Shown in pieces: positions 16,734 to 27,393 of a stretch of 64,000 bases of DNA. This DNA comes from Pontibacter coccineus (GTDB lineage Bacteria; Bacteroidota; Bacteroidia; Cytophagales; Hymenobacteraceae): assembly GCF_030546575.1 (NCBI RefSeq), contig NZ_JAUOTN010000004.1, forward strand, positions 496,001 through 560,000. Reading direction: 5' to 3'. The translations under genes were made by a program, and so were the position numbers. Each line of letters starts with the position of its first letter. The first letter of the stretch is position 1. A model generated the notes under the pieces. That model saw nothing but the letters and a program-made list of their open reading frames with translations, had not been told where the DNA came from and searched no databases.

Positions 16734-17638
16734 GGTTTTACTCTGTCTTCCTGCTGCAACTCCATGTTGATGGCCACTCCGGCCTTGGCGCCTTCAGCTG
16801 CCGCCACAATCACGAGCTGCATGTCACGGGCTGCATCGCCGGCCACGTAGAGGCCCGGTATGTTGGCCTGCTGCAGGCGCCGCGTCTTGATCACACCCTT
16901 GCCGGTAAACTCACAGCCCAACTGCTCACCAATATCCGACTGCTGCCTGGTTTCCCCGGAAAAGAAAAGGGCCCCCTGCGGCCTCGACTGCCCATTTCGC
17001 AATACAATGTGCTCCAGCATGCCATCACTTCCCTCCACGCGGGCAATGGCATCGGTGCATACTTTTACCCCGTTCAGATCAAGCAGCTCTATGTCCTTGT
17101 TGTTGAGCTTCCTGGTGCCGTCTGTGTAGAGGGTTACGTCGTCGCTCCAGTTTTTCATGGCCAGGGCCTGGCCTATCCCGTTGCGGTCTTTGCCATATAC
17201 CGCAATGGCTTTGTCGCGGCTCTCCCAGCCATCGCAGTAAGGGCAGTGGTGCACGCTTTGCCCATAGAGCTCTTCTATACCTTCCACTTCCGGCAGCTTG
17301 TCCTTCAGGCCCGTGGCTAAAAGCAGTTTGCGGGAGTGGTATACATGCCCTTCGCTGGATTCTACCACGTAAGTGCCTTTGCTGTAGGTGGCGGTGCCTA
17401 CCGGATGGTCTATTATCTGTATGTTGTATTTCTTAAGTTCTTCCCGACCTTTCCGGATAAAATCGCCAGGGTTCACGCCGTCGCTTGACAGGAAGCCATT
17501 CATGCTCCTGGACCAGCGGTTGCGGGGTTCGCCACTGTCGAATAAAAGTACCTTGCGTCGGGACCTGCCCAGTATCATGGCGGCGTTAAGCCCTGCAGGG
17601 CCGCCTCCGATGATAATCACGTCATATGTTTCCTTCAT
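16730..17638 (-). CDS. Thioredoxin-reductase-like NAD(P)/FAD-dependent oxidoreductase
   Basis: A 302-residue two-domain flavoprotein. The FAD-binding motif is DVIIIGGGPAGLNAAMILGR near the start. The NADPH domain carries CPYCDGWESR (redox-type CxxC near residues 131-134) followed by AIAVYGKDRNG in place of the usual GxGxxG. GLYVAGDAARDMQLV closes the FAD domain. Length and motifs match the thioredoxin-reductase-like group outside trxB proper, so the partner may not be thioredoxin. It converges on cphB, and their stop codons overlap by four bases. Confidence 0.85.
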   Translation of the reverse strand: MKETYDVIIIGGGPAGLNAAMILGRSRRKVLLFDSGEPRNRWSRSMNGFLSSDGVNPGDFIRKGREELKKYNIQIIDHPVGTATYSKGTYVVESSEGHVYHSRKLLLATGLKDKLPEVEGIEELYGQSVHHCPYCDGWESRDKAIAVYGKDRNGIGQALAMKNWSDDVTLYTDGTRKLNNKDIELLDLNGVKVCTDAIARVEGSDGMLEHIVLRNGQSRPQGALFFSGETRQQSDIGEQLGCEFTGKGVIKTRRLQQANIPGLYVAGDAARDMQLVIVAAAEGAKAGVAINMELQQEDRVKP

Positions 17639-17820
17639 GGGTTTATTCTATTGAGAGTATGTAAACGTAGATTGCCTGCGGGAGGTGGGACGGCAGAGAA
17701 AAAAATGCCACGATAGCCTTTTAAAGGCACACTATGGGGGATGGATGTGCGTTTTTCGACCAATGTCAGATATTATTTGAAAAAAGGAGCGGCAAGCGCT
17801 TTTTAAGTATGAATGTTTTA

Positions 17821-17828
17821 TATATTTG
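17821..17828 (+). promoter_or_regulatory. -7 promoter element for the FadL-GDSL unit
   Basis: TATATTTG matches the Bacteroidota consensus TAnnTTTG, 43 bases before the FadL start codon. The -33 region shows a T run (17800-17804) but not TTTG. Confidence 0.5.
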
Positions 17829-17870
17829 TTTAACCTTATTAACACCCTTCATTTAAACAAGTCGCATTTT

Positions 17871-19109
17871 ATGAAAAGCAAAATCTTAGCCTTTTTAGGT
17901 AGCGCCCTGATTTCGGGTACAGCCATGGCCGGCGGATACCAGGTGAACCTGGCTGGCCAGCGCCAGATCGGTATGGGCCATACGGGGACGGGTCTGGTAA
18001 CAGGCACGTCCAGCATTTTCTTTAACCCTGGTGCCATGAGTCACTTAGGCTACAGTGGCGTGACGATAGGCGGTAGTGCGCTCGTCTCCAGAATTGCCCA
18101 TTCTGCTCCTGAGTCTAACGGTGTTACGGCTCGTACGGATAACCCACTAGGCACTCCTTTCCAGGTGTATGGCGTGTACAACATAAACGAAAAATTCTCT
18201 GCCGGTCTGGGTGTGTATACCCCGTTTGGCAGCACCGTGAACTGGGGTGACGAGTGGAGCGGCCGCTATGGGCTGAACCAGCTGGAACTGCAGGCGATCT
18301 ATGTGCAGCCTACCGTTAGCTACGCCATTACCGAGAAGCTAGGTATAGGTATAGGCCTTTCTTACGTAATCGGAAGCGTTAATTTGCAGCGTTCGGTGCC
18401 AGTGCAGAACCAGGACGGCACGGAAGGCGGTATCGAACTGGATGGCGGCGCTGAGTCGGCATTCGGCTTTAACGCAGGCATCTTCTTCCAGCCAACAGAG
18501 AAATTCTCAATCGGTGTGAACTACCGCTCCAGAGTAGACCTGAAAGTAGAAGGTGGCGACGTGATGTTCAGCAACATCCCGGCGGCTGCCCGCGGCAACT
18601 TCCCTGATGGCACCACCTTCAACGCGGAGCTGCCAATGCCTTCCACCCTTTCGGTAGGTATAGGCTTTAAGCCAAACGAGCGCCTGACGCTGGCTGCTGA
18701 CATTAGCCATGTAGGCTGGGATGCTTACGAGAAACTGCGCTTCGACTTCAGCCAGAACGTGGCCGGCAGCCCTTCGTCTGAGGCGGCACGTAACTACGAG
18801 AACGCTTTCATCTACCGCATCGGTGGTGAGTACATGGCAACAGACGCCCTGGCCCTCCGTGCCGGCGCTTACCTCGACAAAACCCCTGTACAGGACGGCT
18901 ACCTGACGCCAGAGACGCCGGATTCAGACTCACGCGGTCTTTCTGCAGGTATAGGTTACTCTGTTTCTGAAAACTTCAGCATTGACGCTTCTTTCCTCTA
19001 TATCAACAAAAAAGAAAGAACGGATGCAGCCAACCTGTCTAGCGGTATAGCGGGCACTTATAAATCGGTCGCCTATATCCCTGGTATCGGTCTGAACTTC
19101 AAATTCTAA
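17871..19109 (+). CDS. OmpP1/FadL/TodX-family outer membrane transporter
   Basis: A 412-residue outer-membrane beta barrel that takes up hydrophobic molecules such as fatty acids. After a signal peptide (MKSKILAFLGSALISGTAMA) comes the family hallmark GGYQVNLAGQRQIGMGHTGTG, the N-terminal plug segment. SIFFNPGAMSHL and the repeated barrel strands (SAGLGVYTPFGSTVNWG, LGIGIGLSYVIGSV) follow. The C-terminal strand ends in phenylalanine (IPGIGLNFKF), as barrel assembly requires. A start at 17826 is rejected because it would precede the signal peptide. A GDSL lipoprotein follows after 18 bases. Confidence 0.92.
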   Translation: MKSKILAFLGSALISGTAMAGGYQVNLAGQRQIGMGHTGTGLVTGTSSIFFNPGAMSHLGYSGVTIGGSALVSRIAHSAPESNGVTARTDNPLGTPFQVYGVYNINEKFSAGLGVYTPFGSTVNWGDEWSGRYGLNQLELQAIYVQPTVSYAITEKLGIGIGLSYVIGSVNLQRSVPVQNQDGTEGGIELDGGAESAFGFNAGIFFQPTEKFSIGVNYRSRVDLKVEGGDVMFSNIPAAARGNFPDGTTFNAELPMPSTLSVGIGFKPNERLTLAADISHVGWDAYEKLRFDFSQNVAGSPSSEAARNYENAFIYRIGGEYMATDALALRAGAYLDKTPVQDGYLTPETPDSDSRGLSAGIGYSVSENFSIDASFLYINKKERTDAANLSSGIAGTYKSVAYIPGIGLNFKF

Positions 19110-19127
19110 TTTTCTTTAGCAAAGCAT

Positions 19128-20570
19128 ATGAAAAAGTTTTTCTATAAATCGAGTGTACTGGCCCTGATGGCTGGTATGTTCTTGACAAGCTGCGATCCGG
19201 AGATTGACACACCGTCATCAAGTGCTGGAGAAGTTAATTTTGCAAAATACATCGCTATTGGTAATTCCCTTACAGCCGGGCAGGGTGACGGTGGCGTGTA
19301 CCGCGAAGGACAGCTTAACTCTTACCCTGCTATTATGGCAGAGCAGTTCAAAACTGTGGGTGGTGGCGAGTTCACGCAACCACTCTTCACAGAAGAGCAG
19401 CGCAACGGTACTGGGTATTTACGTTTGGCAGGCTTCACCGCTCAGGGATCTCCTATTACGGCTAATGTTACCGAGGCTCTGGCTATAAGAAGTGTAAGCC
19501 CACGCTTGTATACTAAGTATCTGGAGCCCATTAACAACCTGGCTGTTCCTGATATTAAAGTAGCGGACGTGAAGACTGCAGGCTACGGATCTACGCAGGG
19601 CAACCCGCACTTTGAGCGTATTACACCTGATAACAATTCCTCTCAGACTTACTTGCAGCGTATTCAGCAAAGCACAGACCACACATTCTTCAGCATGTGG
19701 ATAGGCAACAACGACGTGCTGTCTTATGCAACTTCAGGCGCTGCGTTCTCTGGTGGCGCGTTGAACTCTAATTCAAGAACGATCACGCCTACTGCAACAT
19801 TTGACGCTAACTATTCAGAATTGCTAACCGCTTTGACAGCTGGCGGGCAGAAGGGTGTTGTTGCTACGATTCCGGACGTAACAGCCATTCCGTTCTTTAC
19901 AACAGTTGGCCCTTCTGTACAGCAACTGCTGGCCGCTAACAACATACCGGGTTTGGTAGCGCTTACAGGTTCTGGCAGTTCAAGAATTCAAATTGCCCCT
20001 GCTCAGATTAATGCTGCACAGAACGGAGTATACTTCCTGCTGACCTCTTCTGCTTACGCCTCTTTGGTAGGACAGCGTACAGGCAAGTACTGGAGAGATT
20101 TGGCCAGACAGGTAAGTGCAAGTCAAGATCCGCTTGCCGTAAGAGGTACTTTAGCTGGTTTATTGCTCGCTTACCAGGTTGACACCACGGCCATGTTCGG
20201 CCTTTCTGCCGGTAATCCGATACCAAGTGCTCTCATACTGGATGCAGCAGAACAGCAAAACGTAAGAACAGCTACAGAGGCATTCAACAACATTATCAAA
20301 GCACAAGCTGATGCTAGAGGACTGGCCTTATTCGATGCGAATGCCTACTTTAATAATGTCAAAACAGGCTTTGGTAAGAACGGTGTCGCTTATTCTCCTG
20401 CTTTCATCACAGGTAATTTGTTCTCGCTGGATGGGGTACACCCTACGCCGCGTGGCTATGCCTTCGTAGCGAGCGAAATGATCAGAGCCATTAACAGTAA
20501 GTATAACGCAAATGTGCCGACTGTTGACGAAACACAATACCGTACCGTGCTTTTCCCTACACAGCAGTAA
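19128..20570 (+). CDS. SGNH/GDSL-hydrolase lipoprotein
   Basis: A 480-residue surface or periplasmic lipoprotein esterase. The lipobox is FLTSC at residues 18-22. Block I is AIGNSLTAGQGDGG (catalytic Ser near 47), block III is MWIGNNDVL, and block V is DGVHPTPRGYA (catalytic Asp and His). It follows the FadL porin by 18 bases, a common Bacteroidota pairing that suggests the esterase frees lipids which the porin then imports. The stop codon runs straight into GGTATAGC, and a terminator follows. Confidence 0.9.
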   Translation: MKKFFYKSSVLALMAGMFLTSCDPEIDTPSSSAGEVNFAKYIAIGNSLTAGQGDGGVYREGQLNSYPAIMAEQFKTVGGGEFTQPLFTEEQRNGTGYLRLAGFTAQGSPITANVTEALAIRSVSPRLYTKYLEPINNLAVPDIKVADVKTAGYGSTQGNPHFERITPDNNSSQTYLQRIQQSTDHTFFSMWIGNNDVLSYATSGAAFSGGALNSNSRTITPTATFDANYSELLTALTAGGQKGVVATIPDVTAIPFFTTVGPSVQQLLAANNIPGLVALTGSGSSRIQIAPAQINAAQNGVYFLLTSSAYASLVGQRTGKYWRDLARQVSASQDPLAVRGTLAGLLLAYQVDTTAMFGLSAGNPIPSALILDAAEQQNVRTATEAFNNIIKAQADARGLALFDANAYFNNVKTGFGKNGVAYSPAFITGNLFSLDGVHPTPRGYAFVASEMIRAINSKYNANVPTVDETQYRTVLFPTQQ

Positions 20571-20592
20571 GGTATAGCACTTCAAACACAGA

Positions 20593-20623
20593 AAAGGCGC
20601 CCTCCATTGCGGAAGGCGCCTTT
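20593..20623 (+). terminator. Terminator of the FadL-GDSL unit
   Basis: AAAGGCGCC pairs with GGCGCCTTT, and inner TCC/GGA pairs extend the stem. A T-rich tail follows to 20631. Confidence 0.8.
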
Positions 20624-20678
20624 CTCTTTTTATCAGGTATAGCAACAGGTATAAGCGGCAGGTATAGCCAGCTATACC

Positions 20679-23528
<2,850 letters not shown>

Positions 23529-23749
23529 AGTATAAAGGTATAGGCTGCCGGCTTCCTTTGCAAATTTCCAGAAGTGTGCAGCGGGTAAGTTTGTGCCATT
23601 CCGACTTTATACGCCACATGGAACTACCTTGTCGGGATTTTATTTTCACCCTAAAAATAAAATATATAGATTCTACAATAAATGGAATAGTCTTTGTATC
23701 TTCCTAATCCAAGACTGAAAATAAACAAAACTTAAATTACAAGAGCAGG

Positions 23750-24388
23750 ATGATGCACCTCATGACATGGAAAAGAGCGGTACTAAGCGTATGTTTCGTA
23801 CTGACCGCTACCTTTGGCTACAGCCAAGATCTGATCGTTAAGAAGAGCGGTGAAGAGTTAATCGGGAAGATTGTGAAAGTGGGGGAAGACACCATCCATT
23901 ACCGCATGCTTAGCGAAGAGAAAGGCCCTATGCGGTTTGTGCTCCGGGGCGATGTGGCCTCCATGCAGTTTGCCACCCAGCCCGCGCAGCGCCAGCTCAG
24001 CCAATTGCCGCAAGGCAACGACGAGTACGCGACTACTTCCGCTATACCTGCAGGAGCAACAGCCTCGCGTACCTATACCCAGGAAGAACTGATGTACCAG
24101 GGCCGATATGATGCGCTGCTGTATTACAAAGGGCAGGGGCCACTTTGGGGTACTGCCGGAGCTACCTTCCTGCTTCCCCCTGCTGGTCTGGTGGCAGGCA
24201 TCATAACGGCCGCCATACCGCCTAATGTTGACGACCTGTTACACCCGAACTATCAGCTGATGAAAGAGCCCGTTTACCGTAGTTCATTTAAAAAGCAGGC
24301 TCACAAACGCAAAGTGGGCAAGGCTGCGGCAGGCTTCGGAATAGGCTTTGGTTCCCTCATTGCCCTGGCGCTTATGCTAGGCGCATAA
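23750..24388 (+). CDS. Exported protein of unknown function
   Basis: A 212-residue protein with a signal peptide (RAVLSVCFVLTATFGYSQ). The mature start, DLIVKKSGEELIGKIVKVGEDTIHYR, matches a small beta domain common at the N-terminus of Bacteroidota exported proteins. Residues 140-160 are a glycine-rich hydrophobic stretch (LVAGIITAAIPPNVDDLL), and a second one lies at the C-terminus (GFGIGFGSLIALALMLGA), so it may be membrane attached. ATG codons at 23750, 23753 and 23762 are all possible. It is divergent from polA. No function is inferred. Confidence 0.75.
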   Translation: MMHLMTWKRAVLSVCFVLTATFGYSQDLIVKKSGEELIGKIVKVGEDTIHYRMLSEEKGPMRFVLRGDVASMQFATQPAQRQLSQLPQGNDEYATTSAIPAGATASRTYTQEELMYQGRYDALLYYKGQGPLWGTAGATFLLPPAGLVAGIITAAIPPNVDDLLHPNYQLMKEPVYRSSFKKQAHKRKVGKAAAGFGIGFGSLIALALMLGA

Positions 24389-24418
24389 GCACGGCCTATA
24401 CCTCATTACCCAGTTTGT

Positions 24419-24477
24419 ACTCCCCAAACTGTGGAATTTTCGCCCCACTACAAAGCGAATTCCACAGTTTGGGGAGT
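24419..24477. terminator. Perfect 20-bp inverted repeat, probable terminator
   Basis: The arms ACTCCCCAAACTGTGGAATT (24419-24438) and their exact reverse complement (24458-24477) enclose a 19-base loop and are followed by TTTGCTTTTTTG. The stem is unusually long for an intrinsic terminator. Confidence 0.75.
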
Positions 24478-24542
24478 TTTGCTTTTTTGTGCAATGTGTT
24501 GTCTTTCAGCAATTTAATTACAATATATAGTTTTGGCACAGT

Positions 24543-24576
24543 TTTGACTACTAGGCTTTGTGAAATATTAAATTTG
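24543..24576 (+). promoter_or_regulatory. Promoter of the Gln/Thr-rich exported protein gene
   Basis: TTTG at 24543-24546 and TAAATTTG at 24569-24576 match the -33 and -7 elements with a 22-base spacer, one base longer than usual. The start codon is 17 bases downstream of the -7 element. Confidence 0.55.
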
Positions 24577-24593
24577 AGCGACAGAATAAAACT

Positions 24594-25169
24594 ATGAAAA
24601 AAATAACCTACCTGGCAGCCGCCATCGCATTCTTTGGCTTTGCCTCACTTGATGCTAACGCACAGACTGACAAGAACAAAAAGAAGTCGAAGAAGAAGGA
24701 GAAAGTAGAGCAAACCACTGAAGTAGAAACCGAAGCGCAGGCTGAAACTGGAAATCAGGTAAACTACGAGCAGCAGGCGCAGACTGAAACACAAGTTACA
24801 ACCCAAACGCAGACACAAACCGCCACCCAGACTCCAGCACAGGATGACAACGCCAAGCGCGAAGCCATCACGAAGGAAGAGCTTCCGGAGCCTGTAAAGC
24901 AGGCGCTGACTGCCGAAGCATTTAACAGCTGGCAGATTGTGGAAGTGTTCCGCGTAACACCTAACGCCAATGCCGCCGGCGCCAATGCCCAGGGCATGGA
25001 AAACCGTGCCGAGCAGGCCAACCAAAATGCGCAGAATGTTAACGCACAGGCTAATGCGCAAGGCCAGGGTGCCAAAACAATGTATGAGATCTTCTTCACC
25101 AACGAGCAGCAGCAGAGCGCTAAAGTTCGCATCGATGAAAAAGGCAACATTATCCAAGACCAAAAATAA
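24594..25169 (+). CDS. Exported protein with Lys/Glu and Gln/Thr low-complexity region
   Basis: A 191-residue protein. A signal peptide (MKKITYLAAAIAFFGFASLDANA) is followed by a lysine-rich stretch (KNKKKSKKKEKVEQ), a run of alternating Gln/Thr residues (ETQVTTQTQTQTATQTPAQ, about residues 63-82), and a folded part (PEPVKQALTAEAFNSWQIVEVFRV, then YEIFFTNEQQQSAKVRIDEKG). The last part resembles PepSY-like domains found in small Bacteroidota periplasmic proteins. A second Asn/Ala/Gln-rich run interrupts it. The function is unknown. It has its own promoter and terminator. Confidence 0.75.
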   Translation: MKKITYLAAAIAFFGFASLDANAQTDKNKKKSKKKEKVEQTTEVETEAQAETGNQVNYEQQAQTETQVTTQTQTQTATQTPAQDDNAKREAITKEELPEPVKQALTAEAFNSWQIVEVFRVTPNANAAGANAQGMENRAEQANQNAQNVNAQANAQGQGAKTMYEIFFTNEQQQSAKVRIDEKGNIIQDQK

Positions 25170-25211
25170 GCCACATAGATTGCATACTAGCGACCCTAGT
25201 ATCATGGAACG

Positions 25212-25232
25212 AGCCTCCGCCCAGCGGGGGCT
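25212..25232 (+). terminator. Terminator after the Gln/Thr-rich protein gene
   Basis: AGCCTCCGC pairs with GCGGGGGCT (one G-T pair) around a three-base loop, followed by TTTTCTGTTTT. Confidence 0.75.
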
Positions 25233-25375
25233 TTTCTGTTTTATACCCCTCCCGCTGCATTTATACCCAACCTTAAGCGCCGCTTTTCGGTAAACAGTCG
25301 GAATGCCCGGCCGAGCACGTTATTTTAGGGCAACATTTTCCCCCTGCCCCGCGGTTGTGTATATTGCTTATGATT

Positions 25376-26755
25376 ATGCCCAAAATACTCTTAATCGACG
25401 ACGATCCTACCTTTTGCCTGATGCTGAGCACGTTCCTGAAACGGCAGCAGTATGAGGTAAAAACCGCCTATACCGCCGGCGAGGGCCTCAGCCACATCAA
25501 AGCCGATACCTTCGACCTGATCCTGACCGACTTCAGGCTACCCGATAAAAACGGGCTGGAACTGCTTGAGCAAATCCGAGTGCTCGATACCCAGGTGCCC
25601 GTTATCCTGATGACGCACTACGCCGACATCCGCACAGCCGTGAGGGCCATTAAAATGGGTGCCTTTGAGTACCTGGCCAAGCCGATCAATCCGGACGAGA
25701 CGCTGCTGACCATCCGAAAGGCGCTGACCCTCGGGCGAGAAGGCCATGTTGCGACGAAGCCGGCTATACCTGCGCAGGGTGGCTTCACTTTCGTGAAAGG
25801 TGCCAGCCCCCAATCCAACCAACTGGAGGAATACATCGCCCTGATCGCGCCCACCAACATGTCGGTGATCATAGAGGGCGAGAGCGGGACTGGCAAGGAG
25901 TACGTAGCCCGCAAGATACACCAGCGCAGCAAGCGCCACGACAAGCCCTTTGTGGCCATCGACTGTGGTGCTTTATCAAAAGAGCTGGCCGGCAGCGAAC
26001 TGTTCGGGCACGTGAAAGGCTCGTTTACAGGGGCTATGGCCGATAAGGAAGGGCAGTTTGAGGCAGCTAACGGCGGCACACTCTTTCTGGATGAGATCGG
26101 CAACCTCTCTTACGAAATACAGGTGAAACTGCTGCGGGCCATACAGGAGCGCAAAGTGCGCAAGATCGGCAGCAACACCGACCTTGACGTGGATGTGCGC
26201 ATTATCGTGGCCACCAACGAGGACCTGGTGCAGGCCGTGAGCCATGGCGAGTTCCGGGAAGACCTGTACCACCGCCTCAACGAGTTCAAGATCAACATCT
26301 CCCCGCTCCGTGACCGCACGGCAGACATCATACAGTTTGCCGATCACTTTTTGCAAGTGGCCAATCACGAACTGGAACGCAGCGTGTCAGGCTTTGATGC
26401 GGCTGTGATGATGGCGTTAGAGAAATATAGCTGGCCGGGAAATCTGCGAGAGTTGAAGAATGTGGTGAAGCGGGCGGTGCTGCTGGCCAAAGGCTCCGAA
26501 ATTACGCTCGACGACCTGCCTCCCGAAATCGCCTACCACATACCTGAGCCGACCAGCATTGTGGCGCAGCCGGATGCTACGCAGGTAGCCATGCCTGTCA
26601 CGGATCTGCGCACCGCAACCGAGCGTAGCGAAAAAGAGCTGATCATCGAAATGCTGGAGCGCGTGAAGTACAACAAGTCCAAAGCGGCCCGCCTCCTCAA
26701 CATCGACCGCAAAACGCTCTACAACAAAATGCGGCAGTATAACATTGAGGCCTAA
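25376..26755 (+). CDS. Sigma-54-dependent NtrC-family response regulator
   Basis: A 459-residue transcription factor. The receiver domain (1-115) begins PKILLIDDDPTF and has its phosphoacceptor Asp in LILTDFRLPD (near residue 52). The AAA+ domain has Walker A GESGTGKE (near 167), the sigma-54 contact loop as GSFTGA rather than GAFTGA, and Walker B GGTLFLDEIG. A Fis-type helix-turn-helix closes the protein (KSKAARLLNIDRKTLYNKM). ATGs at 25370 and 25376 are both possible; the latter starts at the receiver domain. The minus-strand hybrid kinase at 27394-30114 is a candidate partner by proximity only. Confidence 0.93.
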   Translation: MPKILLIDDDPTFCLMLSTFLKRQQYEVKTAYTAGEGLSHIKADTFDLILTDFRLPDKNGLELLEQIRVLDTQVPVILMTHYADIRTAVRAIKMGAFEYLAKPINPDETLLTIRKALTLGREGHVATKPAIPAQGGFTFVKGASPQSNQLEEYIALIAPTNMSVIIEGESGTGKEYVARKIHQRSKRHDKPFVAIDCGALSKELAGSELFGHVKGSFTGAMADKEGQFEAANGGTLFLDEIGNLSYEIQVKLLRAIQERKVRKIGSNTDLDVDVRIIVATNEDLVQAVSHGEFREDLYHRLNEFKINISPLRDRTADIIQFADHFLQVANHELERSVSGFDAAVMMALEKYSWPGNLRELKNVVKRAVLLAKGSEITLDDLPPEIAYHIPEPTSIVAQPDATQVAMPVTDLRTATERSEKELIIEMLERVKYNKSKAARLLNIDRKTLYNKMRQYNIEA

Positions 26756-26872
26756 GCGGCTGTATTCTCAACCCGAGCATTTAAGGAAGGCTGACGCGGG
26801 TGTATTTACCTGAATCTGGTAGGGGGCGGGCTCATCCCCAATGCCGTCAACCTAAGCCATGGTTAACTCACG

Positions 26873-26974
26873 CTGTCATCTCGACGATTGGAGAGATCTG
26901 GATTATTTCAAAATTTTCGCACCATTCAGATTTCTCCCAAAACGAGGGTCCCCTACCCCCGGGTCGAAATGACA
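26873..26974. repeat. Palindromic intergenic repeat, copy A
   Basis: 102 bp starting CTGTCATCTCGA and ending GTCGAAATGACA, with inner arms GAGAGATCTGGATT and TTCAGATTTCTCCC that pair imperfectly. A related copy lies at 38087-38172. It has the structure of a small non-coding mobile or REP-like unit. Confidence 0.75.
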
Positions 26975-27016
26975 AAAAAGCCTTTAGTTGACTGCATTGC
27001 TCCTACGCCCAACTGT

Positions 27017-27340
27017 TGCGGGTCTCCCAACCCGCGTATATAGAGAAACGGGGATTGAGAAATCCCCAAGGCCCACCTTTCGGATTGATAAATCCGAAAG
27101 AGCAACTGCTTCAGTTGACGGTATTGCCCCTAACCCCACTTCTGCTTGTCCCTTGACCAGCGGGATACTTGAACTTCTTGAAGAATGATCTGTAAGCTCT
27201 TTCGGACATCCCTGTCCGGAAGTATTTCTGCAGGGGACATCCTTGTCCCCGTATACCTGCAAAACCTACACATAAGGATTAGAAAATCCCCAACCGTGGG
27301 GGGAGGATCCCTCGATAAGACTTTGGGGTTGATAAATCCC
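27017..27340. repeat. Cluster of short hairpins (REP-like) 5' of the hybrid kinase terminus
   Basis: At least six small palindromes sit within 330 bases. They include CGGGT/ACCCG at 27017-27036, GGGGATT/AATCCCC at 27050-27067, CTTTCGGATT/AATCCGAAAG with a GATA loop at 27077-27100, TTCGGACA/TGTCCGGAA at 27201-27221, GGGGACA/TGTCCCC at 27233-27250, and a variant of the GATA-loop unit at about 27321-27346. No protein gene is seen between 26756 and 27393. Confidence 0.7.
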
Positions 27341-27393
27341 GAAAAGCTTTTTCAATCCGAAAGGGTCATTAATTAAAGGGAAATCATCGAAGC

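Noticed and set aside
27017..27346. CRISPR array
   Set aside because: The hairpins differ in sequence and spacing, there are no constant repeats with unique spacers, and no cas genes are present.
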